This document shows, piece by piece, positions 13,124 to 26,110 of a DNA stretch of 64,000 bases. Below the pieces are notes generated by a model. That model saw only the letters and a list, made by a program, of their open reading frames with translations. It had not been told where the DNA came from and did not search any database. Source of the DNA: Megachile rotundata. Lineage: Eukaryota; Arthropoda; Insecta; Hymenoptera; Megachilidae. A program made the translations under genes and the position numbers. The stretch lies in the NCBI RefSeq assembly GCF_050947335.1, contig NW_027473473.1, forward strand, positions 62,001 through 126,000, written 5' to 3'. Position 1 is the stretch's first letter; every line of letters starts with the position of its first letter.

Positions 13124-13329
13124 GACCGTGATTGTGTGACCGCGATTTTGTGACCGTGATTGTGTGACCGTGATTGAGTGACCGTGATTGAGTGACCGTG
13201 ATTGTGTGATCGTGTGATTGTGTGATTGTGTGATTGTGATTGTGTGATTGTGATTGTGTGATTGTGATTGTGTGATTGTGATTGTGTGACTGTGATTGTG
13301 TGATTGTGATTGTGTGATTGTGTCTGTGT
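13124..13329 (+). repeat. A cassette in L2, 6 x 14-mer run
   Basis: It is the counterpart of 7,880 and keeps the GACTGTGATTGTGT unit. Confidence 0.85.
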
Positions 13330-13417
13330 GATTGTGTGAGTGTGTGATTGTGTGATTGTGTGATTGTGTGATTGTGTGGTTGTGTGATTGTATGACTGTG
13401 TGATTGTGTGATTGTGT

Positions 13418-13623
13418 GATCGTGTGATTGTGTGATTGTGTGATTGTGATTGTGTGATTGTGATTGTGTGATTGTGATTGTGTGATTGTGATTGTGTGAT
13501 TGTGATTGTGTGATTGTGATTGTGTGATTGTGATTGTGTGATTGTGATTGTGTGATTGTGATTGTGTGATTGTGATTGTGTGATTGTGATTGTGTGATTG
13601 TGATTGTGTGATTGTGTCTGTGT
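13418..13623 (+). repeat. Second A-type run in L2, 12 x 14-mer
   Basis: It is headless and the counterpart of 8,174 with the same copy number. Confidence 0.85.
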
Positions 13624-14859
13624 GATTGTGTGAGTGTGTGAATGTGTGATTGTGTGATTGTGTGATTGTGTGGTTGTGTGATTGTGTGACTGTGTGATTG
13701 TGTGATTGCGTGATTGTGCGATTGTGATTGTGTGATTGCGTGATTGCGTGATTGTGATGGTGTGATTGTGTGATTGTGCGATTGTGATTGTGTGAGTGTG
13801 TTATTGTGTGATTGAGTGATTGTGTGACTGTGTGATTGTGTGATTGTGTGATTTTGTGATTGTGTGATTGTGTGATTGTGTGATTGTGTGATTGTGTGAT
13901 TGTGTGATTGTGTGATTGTGTAATTGTGATTGTGTGATTGTGTGGTTGTGTGATTGTGTGATTGTGTGATTGTGTGATTGTGTGATTGTGTGATTGTGTG
14001 ATTGAGTGATTGTGTGCTTGTGTGATTGTGTGATTTTGTGATTGAGTGATTGTGTGATCGTGTGATTGTGTGATTGTGTGATTGTGTGATGGTGTGATTG
14101 TGTGGTTGTGTGATTGTGTGATTGTGTGATTGTGTGATTGAGTGATTGTGTGCTTGTGTGATTGTGTGATTGTGTTATTGTGTGATTGTGTGATTGTGTG
14201 ATTGTGTGATTGTGTGATTGTGTGATTGTGTGATTGTGTTGCCGTTATTGTGTGACCGTGATTGTGTGGTTGCGACTGTGTGATTGTGACTGTGTGATTG
14301 TGTGAGTGTGTTATTGTGTGATTGAGTGATTGTGTGACTGTGTGATTGTGTGATTGTGTGATTTTGTGATTGTGTGATCGTGTGATTGTGTGATTGTGTG
14401 ATTGTGTGATTGAGTGATTGTGTGATTGTGTGATTGTGTGATTGTGTGATTGTGTGATTGTGTGATTGTGTGATTGTGTGATTGTGTGATTGTGTGATTG
14501 TGTGATTGTGTGATTGTGTGATTGTGTGATTGTGTAATTGTGATTGTGTGATTGTGTGATTGTGTGATTGTGTGATTGTGTGATTGTGTGATTGTGTGAT
14601 TGAGTGATTGTGTGATGGTGTGATTGTGTGATTGTGTGATTGTGTGATTGTGTGATTGTGTGATTGAGTGATTGTGTGCTTGTGTGATTGTGTGATTGTG
14701 TGATTGTGTTATTGTGTGATTGCGTGATTGTGTGATTGTGTGATTGTGTGATTGTGTGATTGTGTGGTTGCGTGATTGCGTGATTGTGATGGTGTGATTG
14801 TATGACTGTGTGATTGTGTGATTGTGTGATTGTGAGATTGTGTGATTGTATGATTGAGT

Positions 14860-15091
14860 GATTGTGTGATTGTGTGATTGTGTGATTGTGTGATTGTGTG
14901 ATTGTGTGATTGTGTGATTGTGTGATTGTGTGATTGTGTGATTGTGTGATTGTGTGATTGTGTGATTGTGTGATTGTGTGATTGTGTGATTGTGTGATTG
15001 TGTGATTGTGTGATTGTGTGATTGTGTGATTGTGTGATTGTGTGATTGTGTGATTGTGTGATTGTGTGATTGTGTGATTGTGTGATTGTGT
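14860..15091 (+). repeat. Perfect octamer tract, 29 units
   Basis: There are 232 perfect bases between a GATTGAGT unit and the AATTGTG marker. It is the L2 counterpart of the L1 tract of 33 units. Confidence 0.9.
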
Positions 15092-15641
15092 AATTGTGAT
15101 TGTGTGATTGTGTGATTGTGTGATTGTGTGATTGTGTGATTGTGTGATTGTGTGATTGTGTGATTGTGTGATTGTGTGATTGAGTGATTGTGTGCTTGTG
15201 TGATTGTGTGATTGTGTGATTGTGTGATTGAGTGATTGTGTGATTGTGTGATTGTGTGATTGCGTGATTGTGTGATTGTGTAATTGTGATTGTGTGATTG
15301 TGTGATTGTGAGATTGTGTGATTGTGTGGTTGAGTGATTGTGTGATTGTGTGATTGTGTGATTGTGTGATTGTGTAATTGTGATTGTGTGATTGTGTGAT
15401 TGTGTGATTGTGTAATTGTGTGATTGTGTAATTGTGATTGTGTGATTGTGTGATTGTGAGATTGTGTGATTGTGTGATTGAGTGATTGTGTGATTGTGTG
15501 ATTGTGTGATTGTGTGATTGTGTAATTGTGATTGTGTGATTGTGTGATTGTGTGATTGTGTGATTGTGTGATTGTGTGATTGTGTGATTGTGTGATTGTG
15601 TGATTGTGTGATTGTGTGATTGTGTGATTGTGTGATTGTGT

Positions 15642-15833
15642 GACCGTGATTGTGTGACCGCGATTTTGTGACCGTGATTGTGTGACCGTGATTGAGTGAC
15701 CGTGATTGAGTGACCGTGATTGTGTGATCGTGTGATTGTGTGATTGTGTGATTGTGATTGTGTGATTGTGATTGTGTGATTGTGATTGTGTGATTGTGAT
15801 TGTGTGATTGTGATTGTGTGATTGTGTCTGTGT
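15642..15833 (+). repeat. A cassette in L2, 5 x 14-mer run
   Basis: The end is followed almost at once by GCTTGTGCG. About 72 bases present in L3 (22.68-22.78 kb) are missing here. Confidence 0.85.
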
Positions 15834-16327
15834 GATTGTGTGATTGTGTGCTTGTGCGATTGTGATTGTGTGATTGTGTGATTGTGCGATTGTGATTGTG
15901 TGAGTGTGTTATTGTGTGATTGAGTGATTGTGTGACTGTGTGATTGTGTGATTGTGTGATTTTGTGATGGTGTGATTGTGTGATTGTGTGATTGTGTGAT
16001 TGTGTGATTGTGTGATTGAGTGATTGTGTGCTTGTGTGATTGTGTGATTGTGTGATTGTGTGATTGAGTGATTGTGTGATTGTGTGATTGTGTGATTGCG
16101 TGATTGTGTGATTGTGTAATTGTGATTGTGTGATTGTGATTGTGTGATTGTGATTGTGTGATTGTGTCTGTGTGATTGTGTGAGTGTGTGAGTGTGTGAT
16201 TGTGTGATTGTGTGATTGTGTGGTTGTGTGATTGTGTGACTGTGTGATTGTGTGATTGTGTGATTGTGCGATCGTGATTGTGTGATCGTGATTGTGTGAT
16301 TGCGTGATTGTGATTGTGTGATTGTGT

Positions 16328-16439
16328 GACTGTGATTGTGTGACCGTGATTGTGTGACCGTAATTGTGTGATCATGATTGTGTGATCGTGATTGTGTGAT
16401 CGTGATTGTGTGACCGTGATTGTGTGATCGTGATTTTGT
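16328..16439 (+). repeat. B cassette 2
   Basis: It has the standard eight 14-mers. TTCCGAC follows at 16510, with TTATG but without the GCGTGATTTT marker that other TTCCGAC copies carry. It has a private GATTGACTG unit near 16,560. Confidence 0.9.
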
Positions 16440-16631
16440 GATTGTGTGATTGTGTGATTGTGTGAATGTGTGATTGTGTTACCGTTATTGTGTGACCGTG
16501 ATTGTGTGGTTCCGACTGTGTGATTGTGACTGTGTGATTGTGTGAGTGTGTTATTATGTGATTGACTGATTGTGTGACTGTGTGATTGTGTGATTGTGTG
16601 ATTTTGTGATTGTGTGATTGTGTGATTGTGT

Positions 16632-16767
16632 GACCGTGATTGTGTGACCGCGATTTTGTGACCGTGATTGTGTGACCGTGATTGAGTGACCGTGATTGAG
16701 TGACCGTGATTGTGTGATCGTGTGATTGTGTGATTGTGTGATTGTGATTGTGTGATTGTGATTGTGT
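16632..16767 (+). repeat. Short A cassette, 2 x 14-mer, no end unit
   Basis: It has a six-unit head, but the run passes straight into octamers and GAGATTG with no GATTGTGTCTGTGT. Confidence 0.8.
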
Positions 16768-17117
16768 GATTGTGTGATTGTGTGATTGTGTGATTGTGTG
16801 ATTGTGAGATTGTGTGATTGTGTGATTGTGATTGTGTGATTGTGTGATTGTGTGATTGTGTGATTGTGTGATTGTGTGATTGTGTGATTGTGTGATTGTG
16901 TGATTGAGTGATTTTGTGCTTGTGTGATTGTGTGATTTTGTGATTGAGTGATTGTGTGATTGTGTTACCGTTATTGTGTGACCGTGATTGTGTGGTTGCG
17001 ACTGTGTGATTGTGACTGTGTGATTGTGTGAGTGTGTTATTGTGTGATTGAGTGATTGTGTGACTGTGTGATTGTGTGATTGTGTGATTTTGTGATTGTG
17101 TGATTGTGTGATTGTGT

Positions 17118-17365
17118 GACCGTGATTGTGTGACCGCGATTTTGTGACCGTGATTGTGTGACCGTGATTGAGTGACCGTGATTGAGTGACCGTGATTGAG
17201 TGACCGTGATTGTGTGATCGTGTGATTGTGTGATTGTGTGATTGTGATTGTGTGATTGTGATTGTGTGATTGTGATTGTGTGATTGTGATTGTGTGATTG
17301 TGATTGTGTGATTGTGATTGTGTGATTGTGATTGTGTGATTGTGATTGTGTGATTGTGTCTGTGT
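17118..17365 (+). repeat. A cassette, seven-unit head, 8 x 14-mer run
   Basis: Three successive GACCGTGATTGAGT units make the head 98 bases long instead of 84. Confidence 0.85.
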
Positions 17366-17453
17366 GATTGTGTGAGTGTGTGATTGTGTGATTGTGTGAT
17401 TGTGTGATTGTGTGGTTGTGTGATTGTGTGACTGTGTGATTGTGTGATTGTGT

Positions 17454-17547
17454 GATCGTGTGATTGTGTGATTGTCTGATTGTGATTGTGTGATTGTGAT
17501 TGTGTGATTGTGATTGTGTGATTGTGATTGTGTGATTGTGTCTGTGT
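17454..17547 (+). repeat. Headless A-type run, 4 x 14-mer
   Basis: One spacer octamer is GATTGTCT (17470). This form recurs in all U, V and W segments with the same copy number of four. Confidence 0.85.
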
Positions 17548-18635
17548 GATTGTGTGAGTGTGTGAGTGTGTGATTGTGTGATTGTGTGATTGTGTGGTTG
17601 TGTGATTGTGTGACTGTGTGATTGTGTGATTGTGTGATTGTGCGATTGTGATTGTGTGATTGTGTGATTGTGTGATTGTGTGATTGTGTGACTGTGTGAT
17701 TGTGTGATTGTGTGATTGTGTGATTGTGTGATTGTGTGATTGTGCGATTGTGTGATTGTGTGATTGTGTGATTGTGTGATTGTGTGATTGTGTGACTGTG
17801 TGATTGTGTGATTGTGTGATTGTGTGATTGTGTGATTGCGTGATTGCGTGATTGTGATGGTGTGATTGTATGACTGTGTGATTGTGTGATTGTGTGATTG
17901 TGAGATTGTGTGATTGTGTGATTGAGTGATTGTGTGATTGTGTGATTGTGTGATTGCGTGATTGTGTGATTGTGTAATTGTGATTGTATGACTGTGTGAT
18001 TGTGTGATTGTGTGATTGTGAGATTGTGTGATTGTGTGATTGTGTGATTGAGTGATTGTGTGCTTGTGTGATTGTGTGATTGTGTGATTGAGTGATTGTG
18101 TGATTGTGTGATTGTGTGATTGCGTGATTGTGTGATTGTGTAATTGTGATTGTGTGATTGTGTGATTGTGAGATTGTGTGATTGTGTGGTTGAGTGATTG
18201 TGTGATTGTGTGATTGTGTGATTGTGTGATTGTGTAATTGTGATTGTGTGATTGTGTGATTGTGTGATTGTGTAATTGTGTGATTGTGTAATTGTGATTG
18301 TGTGATTGTGTGATTGTGAGATTGTGTGATTGTGTGATTGAGTGATTGTGTGATTGTGTGATTGTGTGATTGTGTGATTGTGTAATTGTGATTGTGTGAT
18401 TGTGTGATTGTGTGATTGTGTGATTGTGTGATTGTGTGATTGTGTGATTGTGTGATTGTGTGATTGTGTGATTGTGTGATTGTGTGACTGTGTGATTGTG
18501 TGATTGTGTGATTGTGTGATTGTGTGATTGCGTGATTGCGTGATTGTGATGGTGTGATTGTATGACTGTGTGATTGTGTGATTGTGTGATTGTGAGATTG
18601 TGTGATTGTGTGATTGAGTGATTGTGTGATTGTGT

Positions 18636-18824
18636 GATTGATGTGATTGCGTGATTGTGTGATTGTGTAATTGTGATTGTGTGATTGTGATTGTGTGTAC
18701 TGTGTGATTGTGTGATTGTGTGATTGTGTGATTGTGTGATTGTGTGGTTGTGTGATTGTGTGATTGTGTGATTGTGTGATTGTGTGATTGTGTGATTGTG
18801 TGATTGTGTGATTGTGTGATGTGT
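18636..18824 (+). repeat. C cluster (linking block to L3)
   Basis: It is complete, with GATTGATGT (18636), GTACTG (18698) and GATGTGT (18818). Confidence 0.85.
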
Positions 18825-19992
18825 GATTGTGTGATTGTGTGATTGTGTGATTGTGTGATTGTGTGATTGTGTGATTGTGTGATTGTGTGATTGTATGACT
18901 GTGTGATTGTGTGATTGTGTGATTGTGAGATTGTGTGATTGTGTGATTGAGTGATTGTGTGATTGTGTGATTGTGTGATTGTGTGATTGTGTGATTGTGG
19001 GATTGTGTGATTGTGTGATTGTGTGATTGTGTGATTGTGTGATTGTGTAATTGTGATTGTGTGATTGTGTGATTGTGTGATTGTGTGATTGTGTGATTGT
19101 GTGATTGTGTGATCGTGTGATTGTGTGATTGTGTGATTGTGTGATTGTGTGATTGTGTGATTGTGTTATTGTGTGATTGTGTGATTGTGTGATAGTGTGA
19201 TTGTGTGATTGTGTGATTGTGTGGTTGTGTGATTGTGTGACTGTGTGATTGTGTGATTGTGTGATTGTGCGATTGTGATTGTGTGATTGTGTGATTGTGT
19301 GATTGTGTGATTGTGTGACTGTGTGATTGTGTGATTGTGTGATTGTGTGATTGTGTGATTGTGTGATTGTGTGATTGTGTGATTGTGTGATTGTGTGACT
19401 GTGTGATTGTGTGATTGTGTGATTGTGTGATTGTGTGATTGCGTGATTGCGTGATTGTGATGGTGTGATTGTATGACTGTGTGATTGTGTGATTGTGTGA
19501 TTGTGAGATTGTGTGATTGTGTGATTGTGATTGTGTGATTGTGTGATTGTGTGATTGTGTGATTGTGTGATTGTGTGATTGTGTGATTGTGTGATTGTGT
19601 GATTGTGTGATTGAGTGATTGTGTGCTTGTGTGATTGTGTGATTTTGTGATTGAGTGATTGTGTGATTGTGTGATTGTGTGATTGTGTGATTGTGTGATG
19701 GTGTGATTGTGTGATTGTGTGATTGTGTGATTGTGTGATTGTGTGATTGAGTGATTGTGTGCTTGTGTGATTGTGTGATTGTGTGATTGTGTTATTGTGT
19801 GATTGTGTGATTGTGTGATTGTGTGATTGTGTGATTGTGTTACCGTTATTGTGTGACCGTGATTGTGTGGTTGCGACTGTGTGATTGTGACTGTGTGATT
19901 GTGTGAGTGTGTTATTGTGTGATTGAGTGATTGTGTGACTGTGTGATTGTGTGATTGTGTGATTTTGTGATTGTGTGATTGTGTGATTGTGT

Positions 19993-20198
19993 GACCGTGA
20001 TTGTGTGACCGCGATTTTGTGACCGTGATTGTGTGACCGTGATTGAGTGACCGTGATTGAGTGACCGTGATTGTGTGATCGTGTGATTGTGTGATTGTGT
20101 GATTGTGATTGTGTGATTGTGATTGTGTGATTGTGATTGTGTGATTGTGATTGTGTGACTGTGATTGTGTGATTGTGATTGTGTGATTGTGTCTGTGT
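19993..20198 (+). repeat. A cassette in L3, 6 x 14-mer run
   Basis: It is exactly 6,869 bases from the L2 copy at 13,124. Confidence 0.85.
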
Positions 20199-20286
20199 GA
20201 TTGTGTGAGTGTGTGATTGTGTGATTGTGTGATTGTGTGATTGTGTGGTTGTGTGATTGTATGACTGTGTGATTGTGTGATTGTGT

Positions 20287-20492
20287 GATCGTGTGATTGT
20301 GTGATTGTGTGATTGTGATTGTGTGATTGTGATTGTGTGATTGTGATTGTGTGATTGTGATTGTGTGATTGTGATTGTGTGATTGTGATTGTGTGATTGT
20401 GATTGTGTGATTGTGATTGTGTGATTGTGATTGTGTGATTGTGATTGTGTGATTGTGATTGTGTGATTGTGATTGTGTGATTGTGTCTGTGT
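20287..20492 (+). repeat. Second A-type run in L3, 12 x 14-mer
   Basis: It is exactly 6,869 bases from the L2 copy at 13,418. Confidence 0.85.
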
Positions 20493-21728
20493 GATTGTGT
20501 GAGTGTGTGATTGTGTGATTGTGTGATTGTGTGATTGTGTGGTTGTGTGATTGTGTGACTGTGTGATTGTGTGATTGTGTGATTGTGCGATTGTGATTGT
20601 GTGATTGCGTGATTGCGTGATTGTGATGGTGTGATTGTGTGATTGTGCGATTGTGATTGTGTGAGTGTGTTATTGTGTGATTGAGTGATTGTGTGACTGT
20701 GTGATTGTGTGATTGTGTGATTTTGTGATTGTGTGATTGTGTGATTGTGTGATTGTGTGATTGTGTGATTGTGTGATTGTGTGATTGTGTAATTGTGATT
20801 GTGTGATTGTGTGGTTGTGTGATTGTGTGATTGTGTGATTGTGTGATTGTGTGATTGTGTGATTGTGTGATTGAGTGATTGTGTGCTTGTGTGATTGTGT
20901 GATTTTGTGATTGAGTGATTGTGTGATCGTGTGATTGTGTGATTGTGTGATTGTGTGATGGTGTGATTGTGTGGTTGTGTGATTGTGTGATTGTGTGATT
21001 GTGTGATTGAGTGATTGTGTGCTTGTGTGATTGTGTGATTGTGTTATTGTGTGATTGTGTGATTGTGTGATTGTGTGATTGTGTGATTGTGTGATTGTGT
21101 GATTGTGTTGCCGTTATTGTGTGACCGTGATTGTGTGGTTGCGACTGTGTGATTGTGACTGTGTGATTGTGTGAGTGTGTTATTGTGTGATTGAGTGATT
21201 GTGTGACTGTGTGATTGTGTGATTGTGTGATTTTGTGATTGTGTGATCGTGTGATTGTGTGATTGTGTGATTGTGTGATTGAGTGATTGTGTGATTGTGT
21301 GATTGTGTGATTGTGTGATTGTGTGATTGTGTGATTGTGTGATTGTGTGATTGTGTGATTGTGTGATTGTGTGATTGTGTGATTGTGTGATTGTGTGATT
21401 GTGTAATTGTGATTGTGTGATTGTGTGATTGTGTGATTGTGTGATTGTGTGATTGTGTGATTGTGTGATTGAGTGATTGTGTGATGGTGTGATTGTGTGA
21501 TTGTGTGATTGTGTGATTGTGTGATTGTGTGATTGAGTGATTGTGTGCTTGTGTGATTGTGTGATTGTGTGATTGTGTTATTGTGTGATTGCGTGATTGT
21601 GTGATTGTGTGATTGTGTGATTGTGTGATTGTGTGGTTGCGTGATTGCGTGATTGTGATGGTGTGATTGTATGACTGTGTGATTGTGTGATTGTGTGATT
21701 GTGAGATTGTGTGATTGTGTGATTGAGT

Positions 21729-21952
21729 GATTGTGTGATTGTGTGATTGTGTGATTGTGTGATTGTGTGATTGTGTGATTGTGTGATTGTGTGATTGTGT
21801 GATTGTGTGATTGTGTGATTGTGTGATTGTGTGATTGTGTGATTGTGTGATTGTGTGATTGTGTGATTGTGTGATTGTGTGATTGTGTGATTGTGTGATT
21901 GTGTGATTGTGTGATTGTGTGATTGTGTGATTGTGTGATTGTGTGATTGTGT
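21729..21952 (+). repeat. Perfect octamer tract, 28 units
   Basis: There are 224 perfect bases, the L3 counterpart. It is one octamer shorter than L2, which gives the local offset change from 6,869 to 6,861. Confidence 0.9.
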
Positions 21953-22502
21953 AATTGTGATTGTGTGATTGTGTGATTGTGTGATTGTGTGATTGTGTGA
22001 TTGTGTGATTGTGTGATTGTGTGATTGTGTGATTGTGTGATTGAGTGATTGTGTGCTTGTGTGATTGTGTGATTGTGTGATTGTGTGATTGAGTGATTGT
22101 GTGATTGTGTGATTGTGTGATTGCGTGATTGTGTGATTGTGTAATTGTGATTGTGTGATTGTGTGATTGTGAGATTGTGTGATTGTGTGGTTGAGTGATT
22201 GTGTGATTGTGTGATTGTGTGATTGTGTGATTGTGTAATTGTGATTGTGTGATTGTGTGATTGTGTGATTGTGTAATTGTGTGATTGTGTAATTGTGATT
22301 GTGTGATTGTGTGATTGTGAGATTGTGTGATTGTGTGATTGAGTGATTGTGTGATTGTGTGATTGTGTGATTGTGTGATTGTGTAATTGTGATTGTGTGA
22401 TTGTGTGATTGTGTGATTGTGTGATTGTGTGATTGTGTGATTGTGTGATTGTGTGATTGTGTGATTGTGTGATTGTGTGATTGTGTGATTGTGTGATTGT
22501 GT

Positions 22503-22680
22503 GACCGTGATTGTGTGACCGCGATTTTGTGACCGTGATTGTGTGACCGTGATTGAGTGACCGTGATTGAGTGACCGTGATTGTGTGATCGTGTGATTGT
22601 GTGATTGTGTGATTGTGATTGTGTGATTGTGATTGTGTGATTGTGATTGTGTGATTGTGATTGTGTGATTGTGTCTGTGT
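22503..22680 (+). repeat. A cassette in L3, 4 x 14-mer run
   Basis: It has one 14-mer fewer than its L2 counterpart at 15,642. Confidence 0.85.
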
Positions 22681-23254
22681 GATTGTGTGAGTGTGTGATT
22701 GTGTGATTGTGTGATTGTGTGATTGTGTGGTTGTGTGATTGTGTGACTGTGTGATTGTGTGATTGTGTGATTGTGTGCTTGTGCGATTGTGATTGTGTGA
22801 TTGTGTGATTGTGCGATTGTGATTGTGTGAGTGTGTTATTGTGTGATTGAGTGATTGTGTGACTGTGTGATTGTGTGATTGTGTGATTTTGTGATGGTGT
22901 GATTGTGTGATTGTGTGATTGTGTGATTGTGTGATTGTGTGATTGAGTGATTGTGTGCTTGTGTGATTGTGTGATTGTGTGATTGTGTGATTGAGTGATT
23001 GTGTGATTGTGTGATTGTGTGATTGCGTGATTGTGTGATTGTGTAATTGTGATTGTGTGATTGTGATTGTGTGATTGTGATTGTGTGATTGTGTCTGTGT
23101 GATTGTGTGAGTGTGTGAGTGTGTGATTGTGTGATTGTGTGATTGTGTGGTTGTGTGATTGTGTGACTGTGTGATTGTGTGATTGTGTGATTGTGCGATC
23201 GTGATTGTGTGATCGTGATTGTGTGATTGCGTGATTGTGATTGTGTGATTGTGT

Positions 23255-23366
23255 GACTGTGATTGTGTGACCGTGATTGTGTGACCGTAATTGTGTGATC
23301 ATGATTGTGTGATCGTGATTGTGTGATCGTGATTGTGTGACCGTGATTGTGTGATCGTGATTTTGT
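23255..23366 (+). repeat. B cassette 3, start of S1
   Basis: It has the standard eight 14-mers and the TTCCGAC haplotype (23437). It is the head of segment U. Confidence 0.9.
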
Positions 23367-23558
23367 GATTGTGTGATTGTGTGATTGTGTGAATGTGTGA
23401 TTGTGTTACCGTTATTGTGTGACCGTGATTGTGTGGTTCCGACTGTGTGATTGTGACTGTGTGATTGTGTGAGTGTGTTATTATGTGATTGAGTGATTGT
23501 GTGACTGTGTGATTGTGTGATTGCGTGATTTTGTGATTGTGTGATTGTGTGATTGTGT

Positions 23559-23778
23559 GACCGTGATTGTGTGACCGCGATTTTGTGACCGTGATTGTGT
23601 GACCGTGATTGAGTGACCGTGATTGAGTGACCGTGATTGTGTGATCGTGTGATTGTGTGATTGTGTGATTGTGATTGTGTGATTGTGATTGTGTGATTGT
23701 GATTGTGTGATTGTGATTGTGTGATTGTGATTGTGTGATTGTGATTGTGTGATTGTGATTGTGTGATTGTGTCTGTGT
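23559..23778 (+). repeat. A cassette in U of S1, 7 x 14-mer run
   Basis: It has a six-unit head. The S2 copy (39,248) also has seven; S3 (63,122) has eight. Confidence 0.85.
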
Positions 23779-23866
23779 GATTGTGTGAGTGTGTGATTGT
23801 GTGATTGTGTGATTGTGTGATTGTGTGGTTGTGTGATTGTGTGACTGTGTGATTGTGTGATTGTGT

Positions 23867-23960
23867 GATCGTGTGATTGTGTGATTGTCTGATTGTGATT
23901 GTGTGATTGTGATTGTGTGATTGTGATTGTGTGATTGTGATTGTGTGATTGTGTCTGTGT
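23867..23960 (+). repeat. Headless A-type run with GATTGTCT, 4 x 14-mer
   Basis: It follows the U cassette; counterparts lie at 39,556 and 63,444. Confidence 0.85.
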
Positions 23961-24890
23961 GATTGTGTGAGTGTGTGAGTGTGTGATTGTGTGATTGTGT
24001 GATTGTGTGGTTGTGTGATTGTGTGACTGTGTGATTGTGTGATTGTGTGATTGTGCGATTGTGATTGTGTGATTGTGTGATTGTGTGATTGTGTGATTGT
24101 GTGACTGTGTGATTGTGTGATTGTGTGATTGTGTGATTGTGTGATTGTGTGATTGTGCGATTGTGTGATTGTGTGATTGTGTGATTGTGTGATTGTGTGA
24201 TTGTGTGACCGTGTGATTGTGTGATTGTGTGATTGTGTGATTGTGTGATTGCGTGATTGCGTGATTGTGATGGTGTGATTGTATGACTGTGTGATTGTGT
24301 GATTGTGTGATTGTGAGATTGTGTGATTGTGTGATTGAGTGATTGTGTGATTGTGTGATTGTGTGATTGCGTGATTGTGTGATTGTGTAATTGTGATTGT
24401 ATGACTGTGTGATTGTGTGATTGTGTGATTGTGAGATTGTGTGATTGTGTGATTGTGTGATTGAGTGATTGTGTGCTTGTGTGATTGTGTGATTGTGTGA
24501 TTGAGTGATTGTGTGATTGTGTGATTGTGTGATTGCGTGATTGTGTGATTGTGTAATTGTGATTGTGTGATTGTGTGATTGTGAGATTGTGTGATTGTGT
24601 GGTTGAGTGATTGTGTGATTGTGTGATTGTGTGATTGTGTGATTGTGTAATTGTGATTGTGTGATTGTGTGATTGTGTGATTGTGTAATTGTGTGATTGT
24701 GTAATTGTGATTGTGTGATTGTGTGATTGTGAGATTGTGTGATTGTGTGATTGAGTGATTGTGTGATTGTGTGATTGTGTGATTGTGTGATTGTGTAATT
24801 GTGATTGTGTGATTGTGTGATTGTGTGATTGTGTGATTGTGTGATTGTGTGATTGTGTGATTGTGTGATTGTGTGATTGTGTGATTGTGT

Positions 24891-25082
24891 GACCGTGATT
24901 GTGTGACCGCGATTTTGTGACCGTGATTGTGTGACCGTGATTGAGTGACCGTGATTGAGTGACCGTGATTGTGTGATCGTGTGATTGTGTGATTGTGTGA
25001 TTGTGATTGTGTGATTGTGATTGTGTGATTGTGATTGTGTGATTGTGATTGTGTGATTGTGATTGTGTGATTGTGTCTGTGT
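24891..25082 (+). repeat. A cassette, 5 x 14-mer run
   Basis: It is the late cassette of U. The S2 counterpart at 40,580 has six 14-mers. Confidence 0.85.
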
Positions 25083-25656
25083 GATTGTGTGAGTGTGTGA
25101 TTGTGTGATTGTGTGATTGTGTGATTGTGTGGTTGTGTGATTGTGTGACTGTGTGATTGTGTGATTGTGTGATTGTGTGCTTGTGCGATTGTGATTGTGT
25201 GATTGTGTGATTGTGCGATTGTGATTGTGTGAGTGTGTTATTGTGTGATTGAGTGATTGTGTGACTGTGTGATTGTGTGATTGTGTGATTTTGTGATGGT
25301 GTGATTGTGTGATTGTGTGATTGTGTGATTGTGTGATTGTGTGATTGAGTGATTGTGTGCTTGTGTGATTGTGTGATTGTGTGATTGTGTGATTGAGTGA
25401 TTGTGTGATTGTGTGATTGTGTGATTGCGTGATTGTGTGATTGTGTAATTGTGATTGTGTGATTGTGATTGTGTGATTGTGATTGTGTGATTGTGTCTGT
25501 GTGATTGTGTGAGTGTGTGAGTGTGTGATTGTGTGATTGTGTGATTGTGTGGTTGTGTGATTGTGTGACTGTGTGATTGTGTGATTGTGTGATTGTGCGA
25601 TCGTGATTGTGTGATCGTGATTGTGTGATTGCGTGATTGTGATTGTGTGATTGTGT

Positions 25657-25768
25657 GACTGTGATTGTGTGACCGTGATTGTGTGACCGTAATTGTGTGA
25701 TCATGATTGTGTGATCGTGATTGTGTGATCGTGATTGTGTGACCGTGATTGTGTGATCGTGATTTTGT
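25657..25768 (+). repeat. B cassette 4
   Basis: It has the standard eight 14-mers and the TTCCGAC haplotype (25839). It is the head of segment V of S1. Confidence 0.9.
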
Positions 25769-25960
25769 GATTGTGTGATTGTGTGATTGTGTGAATGTGT
25801 GATTGTGTTACCGTTATTGTGTGACCGTGATTGTGTGGTTCCGACTGTGTGATTGTGACTGTGTGATTGTGTGAGTGTGTTATTATGTGATTGAGTGATT
25901 GTGTGACTGTGTGATTGTGTGATTGCGTGATTTTGTGATTGTGTGATTGTGTGATTGTGT

Positions 25961-26110
25961 GACCGTGATTGTGTGACCGCGATTTTGTGACCGTGATTGT
26001 GTGACCGTGATTGAGTGACCGTGATTGAGTGACCGTGATTGTGTGATCGTGTGATTGTGTGATTGTGTGATTGTGATTGTGTGATTGTGATTGTGTGATT
26101 GTGATTGTGT
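25961..26110 (+). repeat. Short A cassette, 3 x 14-mer, no end unit
   Basis: It passes directly into octamers and GAGATTG. It is the hallmark of V and W segments. Confidence 0.8.

Larger units (their letters stand above)
10450..16369 (+). repeat. Higher-order repeat copy L2
   Basis: This is the second of three related blocks. From 11,829 to at least 14,239 it aligns with L3 at a constant offset of 6,869 bases. The offset is 6,861 near 15.33 kb (one octamer fewer in L3) and 6,927 at the B cassette. Its left part is rearranged relative to L1 (see the mosaic at 11.25-11.83 kb). Confidence 0.8.
16370..18697 (+). repeat. Linking block between L2 and L3
   Basis: It opens with a B cassette of the TTCCGAC type and a short A cassette with only two 14-mers, like the V segments of S1 and S2. 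It continues with a seven-unit GACCG head (17118), a GATTGTCT marker (17470) and the 17.6-18.5 kb tract that matches 24.0-24.9 kb. It appears to be a V-like segment shortened in the 16.83-16.96 kb interval. No gene is seen. Confidence 0.6.
18698..23296 (+). repeat. Higher-order repeat copy L3
   Basis: It is the closest relative of L2, with matching markers at TACT (18698), the 7-base unit (18818), TTACCG (19840) and TTGCCG (21108), all offset by 6,869. It differs by one octamer in the perfect tract near 21.8 kb. Near 22.7 kb it has about 72 extra bases and one 14-mer fewer, which together give the 58-base shift seen at its end. Confidence 0.8.
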
